64,000 nucleotides of DNA from Solirubrobacterales bacterium (GTDB taxonomy: Bacteria > Actinomycetota > Thermoleophilia > Solirubrobacterales > 70-9), in assembly GCA_020438425.1 (NCBI GenBank), contig JAGQUQ010000003.1, positions 1-64,000 on the forward strand. The letters run 5' to 3'. This document shows, piece by piece, positions 52,151-60,823 of this stretch. Made by a program: the position numbers and the translations under genes. The notes under the pieces are model-generated. The model saw only the letters and a program-made list of their open reading frames with translations. It was not told the DNA's origin and did no database searches. Position 1 is the first letter of the stretch; each line of letters opens with the position of its first letter.

Positions 52151-53051
52151 CGCCCTTGGCGGGTTCGCGCCTTATCTCCTCGGCGATCCGCAGGGCCGGA
52201 TCGACCTCGAGCTCGCCCCGGAGGGACTCCCAGACCTGAACGAAGTCCCGGGTTCCCGCCACGTCGTGAACCCGGAGCAGGCGGCCACCGCAATCGAGGC
52301 CGAAGGCGAGGGCGGCAAAGGTTCCGGGCCCCCTTTCCGAGGGCCGGCGGTGGTTGATCGCACCGATGAAGTCCTTGCGGGAGACGGCCAGCATCACCGG
52401 GCAGCCGAGCCCGCAGAGTTCGGGCAGCCCGCGCAGGGAGTCCACGGTCTGGGCGGGCGTCTTGCCGAAGTCCGGGCCCGGATCGACGACGATTTGATCG
52501 CGCCCGATCCCGAGGCCGGCCAGAGTCTCGAACCGCTCCTCGAAGAAGGCGAGCTGATGGGCGGTGATCCCCTCCGGGTAGGCGGCTTCGTCCCAGCGCT
52601 GGGTCTTCGGTTCGACCACCGTGTGCATCAAGACCACTCCGGCGCCGGCCTCGGCGGCCACACCCATCAGTTCGAGGTTGCCGCCACCGCTGATGTCGTT
52701 GATGATCGCCGCGCCGGCCTGAAGGGCGGCTTCAGCGACGGCCGGCTTGTAGGTGTCGACCGAGATGATCGCCCCGGCTTCGGCGGCCGCGCTGACCACC
52801 GGCAGGATCCGGTCGATCTCCTCCCCGGGACTGACCGCGGGCCGGTTGGTCACATTCGACTCGCCGCCGATCTCGATGATCCCGGCCCCGTTTGCGAGGT
52901 GTTCCTCGACCTGGCGGATCGAGCCGGCGGTGCTGCGGTCGCCACGGTCGGAGAAGGAGTCCGGGGTGGCGTTGACCACGCCGACGATCACCGGACGCTC
53001 CACGTTGATCTCGCCAGCGGCGGTGCGTAGTGTTCCCGGCAGAGAGGTCAC
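52143..53051 (-). CDS. folP: Dihydropteroate synthase
   Basis: Sulfonamide target; joins p-aminobenzoate to the pterin in folate synthesis. Motifs: VGVVNATPDSFSDRG (pterin loop), IIEIGGESN, the SVDTYKP strand and AVSRKDFIGAI with RVHDV at the end, in about 302 residues. The start is uncertain: GTG 53051 or, giving a more typical N terminus, GTG 53003. With 53051 the gene begins one base from the divergent glycosyltransferase. In mycobacteria folP2 is also the neighbour of gpgS. Whether it is the FolP2 type, often without full activity, is unknown. Confidence 0.9.
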   Translation of the reverse strand: MTSLPGTLRTAAGEINVERPVIVGVVNATPDSFSDRGDRSTAGSIRQVEEHLANGAGIIEIGGESNVTNRPAVSPGEEIDRILPVVSAAAEAGAIISVDTYKPAVAEAALQAGAAIINDISGGGNLELMGVAAEAGAGVVLMHTVVEPKTQRWDEAAYPEGITAHQLAFFEERFETLAGLGIGRDQIVVDPGPDFGKTPAQTVDSLRGLPELCGLGCPVMLAVSRKDFIGAINHRRPSERGPGTFAALAFGLDCGGRLLRVHDVAGTRDFVQVWESLRGELEVDPALRIAEEIRREPAKGDV

Positions 53052-53052
53052 G

Positions 53053-53931
53053 ATGACGATGCTAGACACCTTCAACCACGGGGACTTCGCCGCTGCGGAG
53101 ATCAGCCGCAAGCTGCGGGAAACGGTCAGCGTGGTGATTCCGACCCGGGACACGGCCGGGACGATCGCCGCCACGGTGGCTGAGCTTCAGGTGCTGGCCA
53201 AGGACGGGCTGGTCGCGCAGATCCTGGTGGTTGACGCCGACTCCGCCGACGGCACCGCTGCGGTCGCCAGGGAGGCCGGGGCCGAGGTGGTTTCGGAGAA
53301 CGAACTGGTCGATGGCTTCGGACCCTGCCGGGGCAAGGGTGACGCGATGTGGCGGGCACTCGCCGCGGTGACCGGCGAGATCGTCATCTACATCGACGGC
53401 GACATCGCCGACTTCGGCCGCCACTACATAACCGGGCTGGTCGGACCGCTGACCGATCCCGGCAAGCACTTCGTCAAGGGTCGCTACCAGCGCCCCTTCC
53501 GCTACGGGGAAAGCGAGGAGCCGGCCGGGGGTGGCCGGGTCACCGAGCTGGCAGCCCGGCCTCTGCTGGCCCGGCTCGCCCCGGAGCTGCTCGCCTTCGA
53601 CCAGCCCCTCGCCGGGGAGGTGGCGGCCCGCCGGGAGCTCCTGGAACAGGTTCCCTTTGCCTGCGGCTACGGGGTCGAGATCGCGATGCTGATCGAGGTC
53701 TGGGACCGGGTCGGCATCGAGGGGATGGCCCAGGTCGAACTCGGGACCAAGCGCAACGCCCACCAGTCGCTGGCCGCGCTGGCCGGGATGTCATCCGAGG
53801 TGATCGCGGCCCTGGCTGAAACCCTCGACCGGATCGGCCGTGAGGACACCGGCCGCCTCGAGGCGGTGGCGGGAACCGGGCCGGAAGTGACCTTCCGGCC
53901 GGCCTTCGCCACGGTTCGGGCCGGAGCCTGA
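53053..53931 (+). CDS. gpgS: Glucosyl-3-phosphoglycerate synthase
   Basis: GT2/GT81-type glycosyltransferase making glucosyl-3-phosphoglycerate from NDP-glucose and 3-phosphoglycerate, first step to glucosylglycerate (and to methylglucose polysaccharides in mycobacteria). 292 residues: SVVIPTRDTAGTI, VDADSADGTA, the metal-binding DGD in YIDGDIADFG, and KGRYQRPF. ATG 53053 follows GAGAGG by about 6 nt. A HAD phosphatase that can dephosphorylate the product lies 79 bp downstream, and folP divergently upstream, matching mycobacterial synteny. Confidence 0.9.
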   Translation: MTMLDTFNHGDFAAAEISRKLRETVSVVIPTRDTAGTIAATVAELQVLAKDGLVAQILVVDADSADGTAAVAREAGAEVVSENELVDGFGPCRGKGDAMWRALAAVTGEIVIYIDGDIADFGRHYITGLVGPLTDPGKHFVKGRYQRPFRYGESEEPAGGGRVTELAARPLLARLAPELLAFDQPLAGEVAARRELLEQVPFACGYGVEIAMLIEVWDRVGIEGMAQVELGTKRNAHQSLAALAGMSSEVIAALAETLDRIGREDTGRLEAVAGTGPEVTFRPAFATVRAGA

Positions 53932-53948
53932 TTCCGGAGGACCGAACT

Positions 53949-53993
53949 GGTGCCGCAGGTTTGCCGTCGTGATGACACGAAACCTGCGTCACC
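53949..53993. repeat. 45-nt palindromic element, intergenic copy
   Basis: Inverted repeat GGTGCCGCAGGTTT/AAACCTGCGTCACC with one mismatch. From the 17th base on it equals the coding copy at 25652 except one substitution. It lies in the gpgS-HAD gap. Confidence 0.7.
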
Positions 53994-54010
53994 GCTAGCG
54001 TGACGGAGTG

Positions 54011-54817
54011 ATGAGCCTGCGCTGCGTCTACACCGATCTCGACGGCACCCTGCTCGGGGCGGGCGCCTCCCTCTTCGCCGATGAGGAAGGCAACTTCTCG
54101 CTTTCCCAGGCCCGCGGGCTCGAGGCCTGTTCCCGGGCCGGGGTGGAGGTCGTGATCATGTCCGGCCGCCGCCGGGCCCAGGTTCACGAGGACGCCCGGA
54201 TCATCGGCCAGAGCTCGTTCATCTTCGATGCCGGGGCGGCCTTCTCGATCGATCAGGAAACGACCCTGCTGCTCGGCGACTTCGAACTCGAGCCCGGCCA
54301 GACCCCGGTTCAGCAGATGAGCGAGCGCGGCGTGCCCGAACTCCTGCTCGAGACCTTTGACGGCCACCTCGAGTTTCATGATCCCTGGCACCTCGACCGG
54401 GAGATGTCGCACCTATTCCGGGGCGAGGTCGACCCGGCCGAGGCGAACGCCCTGCTCAAGGAAAACGGTCACGGAGATCTGCGGCTGCTCGACAACGGCG
54501 CGATCCACCGCCGGATGGAAGGGATCGAGCAGGCCCACTGCTACCACCTGGTGCCGAAGGCGGTCTCCAAGGCAAATGCGGTCGCCGCCCACTCCCGGGC
54601 CCGGGGGTACGCCCCCGAAGAGACGATCGCGGTCGGTGACTCGCTCGAGGACCTCGAGGTCGCCCCGGCGGTCGGCACCTTCTTCGTGGTTGCCAACGGG
54701 CCGGAAAAGGACCCGGGGGTGAAAGAGGCGATGAGCCGCTATCCGAACGCGAAGGTGACCGAGGCGCGCAACGGGGCCGGCTTCTACGAGGCAGTGGTCA
54801 CGTCCCTCATGGCCTAG
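54011..54817 (+). CDS. HAD phosphatase, probable glucosyl-3-phosphoglycerate phosphatase
   Basis: HAD-superfamily enzyme of the mannosyl-3-phosphoglycerate phosphatase family; behind gpgS it should yield glucosylglycerate. 268 residues: motif I YTDLDGTLLG (nucleophile and acid/base Asp), motif II VVIMSGRRR, motif III Lys in PKAVSKANAV, and motif IV AVGDSLEDLE. In Persephonella and others GpgP is of this HAD type, whereas mycobacterial GpgP is a histidine phosphatase. Start is ATG 54011 or GTG 54008. Confidence 0.85.
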   Translation: MSLRCVYTDLDGTLLGAGASLFADEEGNFSLSQARGLEACSRAGVEVVIMSGRRRAQVHEDARIIGQSSFIFDAGAAFSIDQETTLLLGDFELEPGQTPVQQMSERGVPELLLETFDGHLEFHDPWHLDREMSHLFRGEVDPAEANALLKENGHGDLRLLDNGAIHRRMEGIEQAHCYHLVPKAVSKANAVAAHSRARGYAPEETIAVGDSLEDLEVAPAVGTFFVVANGPEKDPGVKEAMSRYPNAKVTEARNGAGFYEAVVTSLMA

Positions 54818-54820
54818 GAT
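54815..54820 (+). promoter_or_regulatory. -10 box of the DtxR-family gene
   Basis: TAGGAT 6 nt before the ATG at 54827; it overlaps the stop codon of the preceding HAD gene. A leaderless transcript is likely. Confidence 0.45.
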
Positions 54821-54826
54821 CAGTTC

Positions 54827-55531
54827 ATGTCCGACGCAACGGTTGCCGAAGAGGAATATCTCCAGACGATCTTCTGGCTGATGGAAGCAGGGCTGCCGAT
54901 CACCGGCGCCAACATCGCCAAGGCGATGCAGCTCTCGCCACCGACCGTCCACGAGATGATCAAGCGCCTCGAGCGCGACGGGTATGTGACCCGCAGCGCC
55001 GACAAGATCCTCCACCTGACCGACGACGGCCGGGTCGAAGCCGAGCAGATCACCCGCCGCCACCGGATGATCGAACGCTTCCTCACCGACGTTCTCGGCA
55101 TCCCGTGGGATGAGGTCCACGAAGAAGCCGAGCGGCTCGAGCACGCGATGTCCCCGGTTCTCGAGGAACGGATGCGGGCGGCGATCGGTGAGGCCAACAC
55201 CTGCCCGCATGGTCACCCGATCGACGGTGTCCGCGAGGAGGGAGCGCCGCTGGCCGACGTCGATCTCGGCGCCAAGGTGGTCGTGCTCCGTTTCGAGAAC
55301 GAGGCCGAGAGCCTGCTCCACTACCTGATGAAGATCGGCCTCCGGCCCGGACTCGAAGGCACGGTCACTGCCAAGGACGAGGAATCGGTCCTGATCGAGT
55401 CACCCGACGGCAAGCATGAAGTCACCCGCACGGTCGCCGAAACGGTAACGGTCCGCGCCGACCCGGCCCCGCCCCCAAGGGCAGCCCTCCCGGACCAGCT
55501 CGTCCTTTCAGACGATCGCTACGGTCGCTGA
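54827..55531 (+). CDS. DtxR/MntR-family metal-dependent repressor
   Basis: 234-residue regulator: winged helix (about 1-70, AKAMQLSPPTVHEMIKRLERDGY), dimerisation domain (about 72-140) and a C-terminal FeoA/SH3-like domain (about 145-225). Metal ligands can be mapped on DtxR: ancillary site H79, E83 and H98 are conserved. At the primary site E105 and H106 are kept, but Met10 is E10 and Cys102 is E102, as in Mn-sensing MntR (Asp/Glu). I therefore lean to a Mn sensor, with the IdeR-like SH3 domain retained. Target genes are not in view. Confidence 0.88.
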   Translation: MSDATVAEEEYLQTIFWLMEAGLPITGANIAKAMQLSPPTVHEMIKRLERDGYVTRSADKILHLTDDGRVEAEQITRRHRMIERFLTDVLGIPWDEVHEEAERLEHAMSPVLEERMRAAIGEANTCPHGHPIDGVREEGAPLADVDLGAKVVVLRFENEAESLLHYLMKIGLRPGLEGTVTAKDEESVLIESPDGKHEVTRTVAETVTVRADPAPPPRAALPDQLVLSDDRYGR

Positions 55532-55539
55532 CGCGACCT

Positions 55540-55622
55540 CTGCAGTCGCGCCGGTCTGCGCCGGCGCTCCCATCTGAACCCGCCCCTCCCACTCGAAGAA
55601 ACGAATGGTTGGGAGGGGCTCG
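55540..55622 (+). repeat. Intergenic double-hairpin repeat, copy D
   Basis: CTGCAGTC start; GCGCCGG/CCGGCGC hairpin with loop TCTGCG (same loop as copy E); AACCCGCC; perfect second stem GCCCCTCCCA (55582-55591) with TGGGAGGGGC (55610-55619). Lies between convergent genes. Confidence 0.8.
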
Positions 55623-55623
55623 G

Positions 55624-56694
55624 TTATAGGCAACTCGCGATGCGGGCGATGCCTTCGTCCATGTGCTCGGGGGGGACCGAGGCGAAGGAGAAGCGGAGGC
55701 TCTCCTGGCCGGCGTCGAGCATGAAGTCGACTCCGGGGATGAACGGGGCCCCTGCTTCCTTGGCTTTAGCGGCGATCTCGACCGTGTCGCGGCCCTCGGC
55801 CAGGTCAGCCCAGAGGAAGTAGCCGCCGCCCGGCACCACGAAGGTGGCTTCGGGAATGTGCTTCTCGAGGGCGGTGATCAGCGCGTCGCGGCGCTCCTGA
55901 AGGGCGACCTTGCACTTGGCGATGTTGTCGTCGAGCACACCGGACTGGCAGAGCTCGAGGACCAGCGAACCGGAAAGCATGTTCGGCGAGATGTAGTTCT
56001 CGTTGGCGATCTTGGCCAGGCGCGCGATCTCGTGATCGGGACCGGCCAGGTAGCCGACCCGGACACCGGGGCTGACCGTCTTTGAAAAGGAGGAGGCGTG
56101 GATCACCTTGTCGGCCTGATCCATCGAGAGCATGGTCGGGGGCGGGTCCTCACCGAAGGGCAGCTCGCGGTAGGGGTCGTCCTCGAAGATCACGAAGTCA
56201 TGCTCGGCGGCGAGCGCGACCAGGCGGCGGCGCTTCTCCTCGGAGAGGGTGCAGCCGGCCGGGTTGTGGAAGTTGGGGATGATGTGAGCGAGCTTGATCG
56301 GCCCTAGCTCCAGCGCCTTCTCGACCGCGTCGACATCGATCCCGTCCGCTTCGAGTGGCACCGGCACGAATGTGACACCGATCTGTTCGAGCAGCAGCAG
56401 GGTGCGGTCGTAACTCGGCTGTTCGACGATCACCCGGTCCCCGGGGGAGAGCAGGTGCCGGAACAGCATCGCGCCGGCTTCGAGCGAACCGTTGGTGGTC
56501 ATCACCTGTTCGGCGGCGATGCCGTGGCGGTCGGCGATCCAGGCGCAGAGCCCGGGGTGGCCGATCCCGACGCCGTACGAGAGCGCCTTCTGCCAGTCGT
56601 CCTCGAGTGCCTTGGCGGCCGCAACGCGGACTGCCTCGACCGGAATCAGGTCGGGACTGGGGGCACCTCGGGCAAAGCTGATCGTGTCTGGCAT
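55624..56694 (-). CDS. PLP-dependent aminotransferase, class I/II
   Basis: 356-residue fold-type I aminotransferase, distantly related to the one at 22735; substrate unknown. SFARGAPSPDLIP at the N terminus, SYGVGIGHPGL, TNGSLEAGAM, FEDDPYRELPFG and the PLP lysine in SSFSKTVSPGVRVGY, with LRFSFA for the substrate Arg. ATG 56694 is preceded by AGGAA at a good distance; the open frame upstream overlaps the neighbouring gene and is Pro/Arg-rich noise. Ends beside a repeat. Confidence 0.9.
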   Translation of the reverse strand: MPDTISFARGAPSPDLIPVEAVRVAAAKALEDDWQKALSYGVGIGHPGLCAWIADRHGIAAEQVMTTNGSLEAGAMLFRHLLSPGDRVIVEQPSYDRTLLLLEQIGVTFVPVPLEADGIDVDAVEKALELGPIKLAHIIPNFHNPAGCTLSEEKRRRLVALAAEHDFVIFEDDPYRELPFGEDPPPTMLSMDQADKVIHASSFSKTVSPGVRVGYLAGPDHEIARLAKIANENYISPNMLSGSLVLELCQSGVLDDNIAKCKVALQERRDALITALEKHIPEATFVVPGGGYFLWADLAEGRDTVEIAAKAKEAGAPFIPGVDFMLDAGQESLRFSFASVPPEHMDEGIARIASCL

Positions 56695-56740
56695 CGGGTT
56701 CCTTTGGGACGTCTTCAGGAACGGACGATCATAGCGACGG

Positions 56741-58744
56741 TCACCGGGAGGTCCCGATCTCGTGGACCCCGATCCGGTTGGAGCCATCACGAAAACCGGA
56801 GGCGGGCAGAACCACGCCGACCTTCCAGAGGTCCTCGTCCTGCCAGGGGCGGGCGGTTGCCACGACGGTCCCGTTGAGGGCGATGGCGACCGGTCCGGGA
56901 TCCCGGTTTCCGGGTGGCGAGAGCGCGGCCCCGAAGTAGGCGGGAATCTGGTCCGAGGCGGCATCCACCTCTCCGTAGGGAGCAGGATCTTCGGCGGCGA
57001 AAGGAACCGGTGACAGGTCCCCGGGGGGTTTGCCGATCAGCTCCGGATGACCTCCGGGCGCGTAGAAGGATCGCCCGAACAGCCCGTTCAGATAGCGGCT
57101 GGCGGCGAGCCGCTCCTTGCGGACCGTAGCCGTCTCGATCTCCCAGTCGCCACCGATCGTGCCGACCATCGTCGCCCGCTTCTTCGCCGGCAGTCGATCC
57201 AGGCCGGTCAGATCCGCTCCCTCCATGCCGTCGGGCGGATCAAGCCCGAGCCCGGAGAGGACGGTGGGGGCAATCGAGCGGCCGTCGACCGTCCCCTTCA
57301 CGACCCGGCCCCGCTCCTGCCCCGGGAACTTGATGAACAGCGGCACCGGCACGATCCAGCCGGAATTGAAGCTGCCGAAGATCCGCCGGCTGCCTTCGAC
57401 CTGGAATCCGGCCCCGTGATCGGCGGTGACCACGAAAAGCGAGGCATCCCAGGTGCCGTTCTCCTTCATCTTGCGGATCAGGCGCCCCAGTTCCCGGTCG
57501 GTGTACCGGAGCTGGAGCATCATCTGCTGGGCGTCACGATCGACTTCGGGCTGCGTGTCCGGGGAAACCAGCTGGTTGTCTGCCGGGCTGCGGAAGTTCG
57601 GGTAGCTCTTTCCGTCGGGGAGGAACATCCACTGGACATGCGGGAGGGCGATGTGGAGCACGCTCAGCGACCTGAGTTCGGCGGGCAGCCCGTCGATGAA
57701 GTCGTCGAAGGCCTTGCGGCGGTCTTCGTCGTACCCCGAGTACGGCAGATCAAAGGGGGCGCCGATCGCTCTCGCCACCCGGCGATCGAGGTCACCGGGG
57801 GCGATCTGGTCCTCGAGGGGAGGATCGTCGTCGGCTCCGACCGCGCGGCGGATGGTTCCGGTCACCCTTGATCCGACCCCCCAGGACCGGGGGCAGAGAT
57901 CGGTGATCGGTTCGTAGGCATGAACTTCGTATCCACCGTCTTCGGCGATGCGGCAGATGCTGTCCGGGTAGTTGGCGAGCCCGGGTGAGGGCGGCTCCAG
58001 GCCACCGGCATGGTCCGGTTCTGCCCCGGCCAGGATCGAAGGCAGGGCGAAGTTGGTCTGGTCGGCGACGCTGAGCGCCCCCGGGTACCAGCTGGCCTTC
58101 CGCGCCAGCATCGCGAAGTTCCTGAAACGGGGGTCGATCCGCCCGTCCGGGGTCTCGAGCGCGGCCAGCGGCAGCTCGTCGAAGACGACCACCACGACCG
58201 GGGTCGCTCCTTCGATCTCTCCGGTCGATGCCGCCGCTTCGTGGGGGAAGACCTCGTCCCTGATCGGGTAGTCAAGGCAGAACGCTCCGATCACGACCAC
58301 CGTCGCGAGGCTGAAGATCAGGACGAAGTTCCGGACCAGCTCGGTTCGAACGTAGAGCCAGGCGATCAGGCCGGCCAGGAGCAGCGGCAGAAGGTTCCTG
58401 ATCAGTGCGGGTGAATCACTTCCGAGCAGCCACTGCCAGACGACCAGTGAGAGCAGCGCCCCGATCACCACGCCGTGAACGATTCGTCGGGGCTGCTCGC
58501 CGAAGAGCCTCCGGATCGCCAGCTCGGCCAGCATGATCAGCAGCGGTCCGAGCAGCGAAACGAGGACGATCAGGATCAGCAGGTCCGGCCGTCGCAGCCC
58601 GTACGAGGTCAGGGCCTCGGGGCCGGAGGCGATGTTCGAGTAAACCGGGTAGGCGAGTGAGATCGCCCAGGCACCCGAAATTTCGGCCCAGACCCTGAGC
58701 CAGGAATGTTGTTTCTGGTTCTCGGGGTCCGGGTCCGTGCTCAT
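56741..58744 (-). CDS. Membrane-anchored alkaline-phosphatase/sulfatase-superfamily transferase
   Basis: 667 residues: N-terminal five or six membrane helices (about 17-175), then a large extracytoplasmic enzyme domain. Metal residues are suggested by VVVVVFDELPL, the likely nucleophile Thr by ADQTNFALPSILAG (no Cys-x-Pro-Ser-Arg, so not a formylglycine sulfatase), and TADHGAGF. The layout recalls lipoteichoic-acid synthase and phosphoethanolamine transferases; the substrate cannot be named. A C-terminal extension of about 130 residues follows the domain. Confidence 0.82.
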   Translation of the reverse strand: MSTDPDPENQKQHSWLRVWAEISGAWAISLAYPVYSNIASGPEALTSYGLRRPDLLILIVLVSLLGPLLIMLAELAIRRLFGEQPRRIVHGVVIGALLSLVVWQWLLGSDSPALIRNLLPLLLAGLIAWLYVRTELVRNFVLIFSLATVVVIGAFCLDYPIRDEVFPHEAAASTGEIEGATPVVVVVFDELPLAALETPDGRIDPRFRNFAMLARKASWYPGALSVADQTNFALPSILAGAEPDHAGGLEPPSPGLANYPDSICRIAEDGGYEVHAYEPITDLCPRSWGVGSRVTGTIRRAVGADDDPPLEDQIAPGDLDRRVARAIGAPFDLPYSGYDEDRRKAFDDFIDGLPAELRSLSVLHIALPHVQWMFLPDGKSYPNFRSPADNQLVSPDTQPEVDRDAQQMMLQLRYTDRELGRLIRKMKENGTWDASLFVVTADHGAGFQVEGSRRIFGSFNSGWIVPVPLFIKFPGQERGRVVKGTVDGRSIAPTVLSGLGLDPPDGMEGADLTGLDRLPAKKRATMVGTIGGDWEIETATVRKERLAASRYLNGLFGRSFYAPGGHPELIGKPPGDLSPVPFAAEDPAPYGEVDAASDQIPAYFGAALSPPGNRDPGPVAIALNGTVVATARPWQDEDLWKVGVVLPASGFRDGSNRIGVHEIGTSR

Positions 58745-58775
58745 GCTGGCCCGGAGCTGGCGGGCTGGTTCGGGG

Positions 58776-59651
58776 CTAGAGGGAGCGCAGGGTTTCGACG
58801 GCGATGCGGGCGGCTTCGGTCGGGCTTTCGCCGACCCTCACACCCTTCGCCTCGAGCGCTTCCTGCTTGGCCTTCGCGGTGCCTGAAGATCCGGAGATGA
58901 TCGCACCGGCATGGCCCATCTGCTTGCCCGGGGGCGCGGTGAATCCGGCGATGTAGGCGACCACCGGCTTGCTGATCTCGGCCGCGATGAACTCGGCTGC
59001 GCGTTCCTCGGCGTCGCCGCCGATCTCGCCGACCATCACGATCAGGTCGGTCTCCGGATCGGCATCGAAGAGGGTGAGGATGTCGATGAAGTCGGAACCG
59101 ATGATCGGGTCACCACCGATGCCGACGATCGTCGAGTTGCCCTCGCCGGCCTGCTTCAGCTCGTTGCCGATCTGGTAGGTCAGGGTGCCCGACTTGGAGA
59201 CCACGCCGATCCTGCCCTGGTCGAAGAACTGGGCGGGAATGATGCCGACGTTGGCCTTGCCGGGAGAAAGGACTCCGGGGCAGTTCGGGCCGATCAGGCG
59301 GACACCCTTCTCGCGTGCCTTCCAGTAGGTCGGCAGCATGTCCATGACCGGGATGCCTTCGGTGATCGCGATCACCGTCTCGACGCCCGAGTCGATCGCC
59401 TCGTTGATCGCGGCCGCGGCGAACTTCGCCGGGACGAAGATCATCGAGGTGTTGGCGCCGGCCTCTTCGACCGACTCCCTGATCGTGTTGTAGATCGGGG
59501 TGCCTTCGACGTCCTGGCCGCCCTTGCCGGGGGTGACGCCGGCGACCAACTGGGTGCCGTAGTCGCGGTTGCGGAGACCGTGGAAGCTGCCCTCGCGGCC
59601 GGTCAGGCCGGAGACGACCAGTTTCGTGTCGTTGTCAATGATGATGCTCAT
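58776..59651 (-). CDS. sucD: Succinyl-CoA ligase, alpha subunit
   Basis: TCA-cycle enzyme with SucC, forming succinate and ATP (or GTP). 291 residues: [19 protein letters not shown] (CoA-binding), [18 protein letters not shown], and the phosphohistidine in [17 protein letters not shown]. It follows sucC by 11 bp. The gene order sucC-sucD is standard. Confidence 0.96.
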   Translation of the reverse strand: MSIIIDNDTKLVVSGLTGREGSFHGLRNRDYGTQLVAGVTPGKGGQDVEGTPIYNTIRESVEEAGANTSMIFVPAKFAAAAINEAIDSGVETVIAITEGIPVMDMLPTYWKAREKGVRLIGPNCPGVLSPGKANVGIIPAQFFDQGRIGVVSKSGTLTYQIGNELKQAGEGNSTIVGIGGDPIIGSDFIDILTLFDADPETDLIVMVGEIGGDAEERAAEFIAAEISKPVVAYIAGFTAPPGKQMGHAGAIISGSSGTAKAKQEALEAKGVRVGESPTEAARIAVETLRSL

Positions 59652-59662
59652 TGGGTCAGTCC

Positions 59663-60823
59663 TCAGTTCCCGGCCAGTTCGACGACCTTCTTGGCGGCGC
59701 CGAGCATGGTGGCTTCGTGGTGCAGGTTGGAGAGTCCGGCCTCGGCCAGCAGGGCCAGGCCTTCCTCGGAGTTTGTGCCATCGAGACGGACCACCAGCGG
59801 CAGTTCCAGCCCGATCTTGTTGGTCGCCTCGATGATGCCGCGGGCGACCTCGTCGCAGCGGGTGATTCCGCCGAAGATGTTGAAGAGGATCGCGGTCACC
59901 TCGGGGTTCGAGGTGATGACCTCGAGGGCATCGATGATCGCCTCGGCCTTCGATCCGCCGCCGGCGTCGAGGAAGTTGGCGGGTCGGCCGCCGGCCTGGG
60001 CGACCACGTCGAGGGTGCTCATGCAGAGCCCGGCCCCGTTGCCGAGGATTCCGATGTTGCCGTCGAGCGAGACATAGGTCAGGCCGCGCTCCTTGGCCAT
60101 CGCCTCCTGCGGGTCCTGGTCGGCGCTCTCCGGGAGTTCCTCGAGTTCGGGGTGCCGGAACATCGCGTTGCCGTCAATCGTCACCTTGGCGTCCAGCAGG
60201 ACCACCTCGCCGTCGGCGTTGACGATCAGCGGGTTGACCTCGATCAGGGTGGCGTCCTCGGCCTGGGAAACCTCGACCAGCTTGACCAGCACGTCGGCGA
60301 CCTGCCCGGCGACCTCTTCCGGGATCTTCGCCTGGGCGACGATCTGCTTCGCCTCGTCTTCGCCGAGCCCCGAAAGCGGGTCGACATGCTGCTTGACCAG
60401 CGCCTCGGGGTCGGAGGCGGCGATCGCCTCGACGTCCATGCCGCCCATCCGGGAGAGCATGACCATCAGCTTCTTGGCCGAGCGGTCGAGGATTACCGAG
60501 GCGTAGAACTCGGACTCGATCTCCGATCCGGCTTCGACCCAGAGTTCGTGGACCTTGAAAGGTCCTTCACCGTGGGGGCCGACGATGTCCATGCCGATGA
60601 TGTCACCGGCGTACTCGTGGGCTTCGGTTCCGTCCTTGGCGATCTTGATGCCGCCGGCCTTGCCGCGGCCGCCGATCAGCACCTGCGCCTTGACGGCGAC
60701 CGGGTAACCGAGAGTTTCAGAAGCGTCTACAGCGGCGTCAGCAGTTGAAGCGTGAACGCCTTTGGGGACTGGCAGCCCGTGGCGGGCGAACAGTTCTTTT
60801 CCCTGATATTCGAGGAGATCCAT
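59663..60823 (-). CDS. sucC: Succinyl-CoA ligase, beta subunit
   Basis: ATP-grasp subunit binding the nucleotide and partner histidine. 386 residues: start MDLLEYQGKELFARHGLPVP is the family start, preceded by AAAAGG; GGRGKAGGIK for the grasp loop; GAGLCMSTLDVV and FNIFGGITRCDEVA near the end. The in-frame upstream start at 60874 would add 17 residues and is unlikely. It is divergent from the HAD gene at 60920. Confidence 0.96.
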   Translation of the reverse strand: MDLLEYQGKELFARHGLPVPKGVHASTADAAVDASETLGYPVAVKAQVLIGGRGKAGGIKIAKDGTEAHEYAGDIIGMDIVGPHGEGPFKVHELWVEAGSEIESEFYASVILDRSAKKLMVMLSRMGGMDVEAIAASDPEALVKQHVDPLSGLGEDEAKQIVAQAKIPEEVAGQVADVLVKLVEVSQAEDATLIEVNPLIVNADGEVVLLDAKVTIDGNAMFRHPELEELPESADQDPQEAMAKERGLTYVSLDGNIGILGNGAGLCMSTLDVVAQAGGRPANFLDAGGGSKAEAIIDALEVITSNPEVTAILFNIFGGITRCDEVARGIIEATNKIGLELPLVVRLDGTNSEEGLALLAEAGLSNLHHEATMLGAAKKVVELAGN

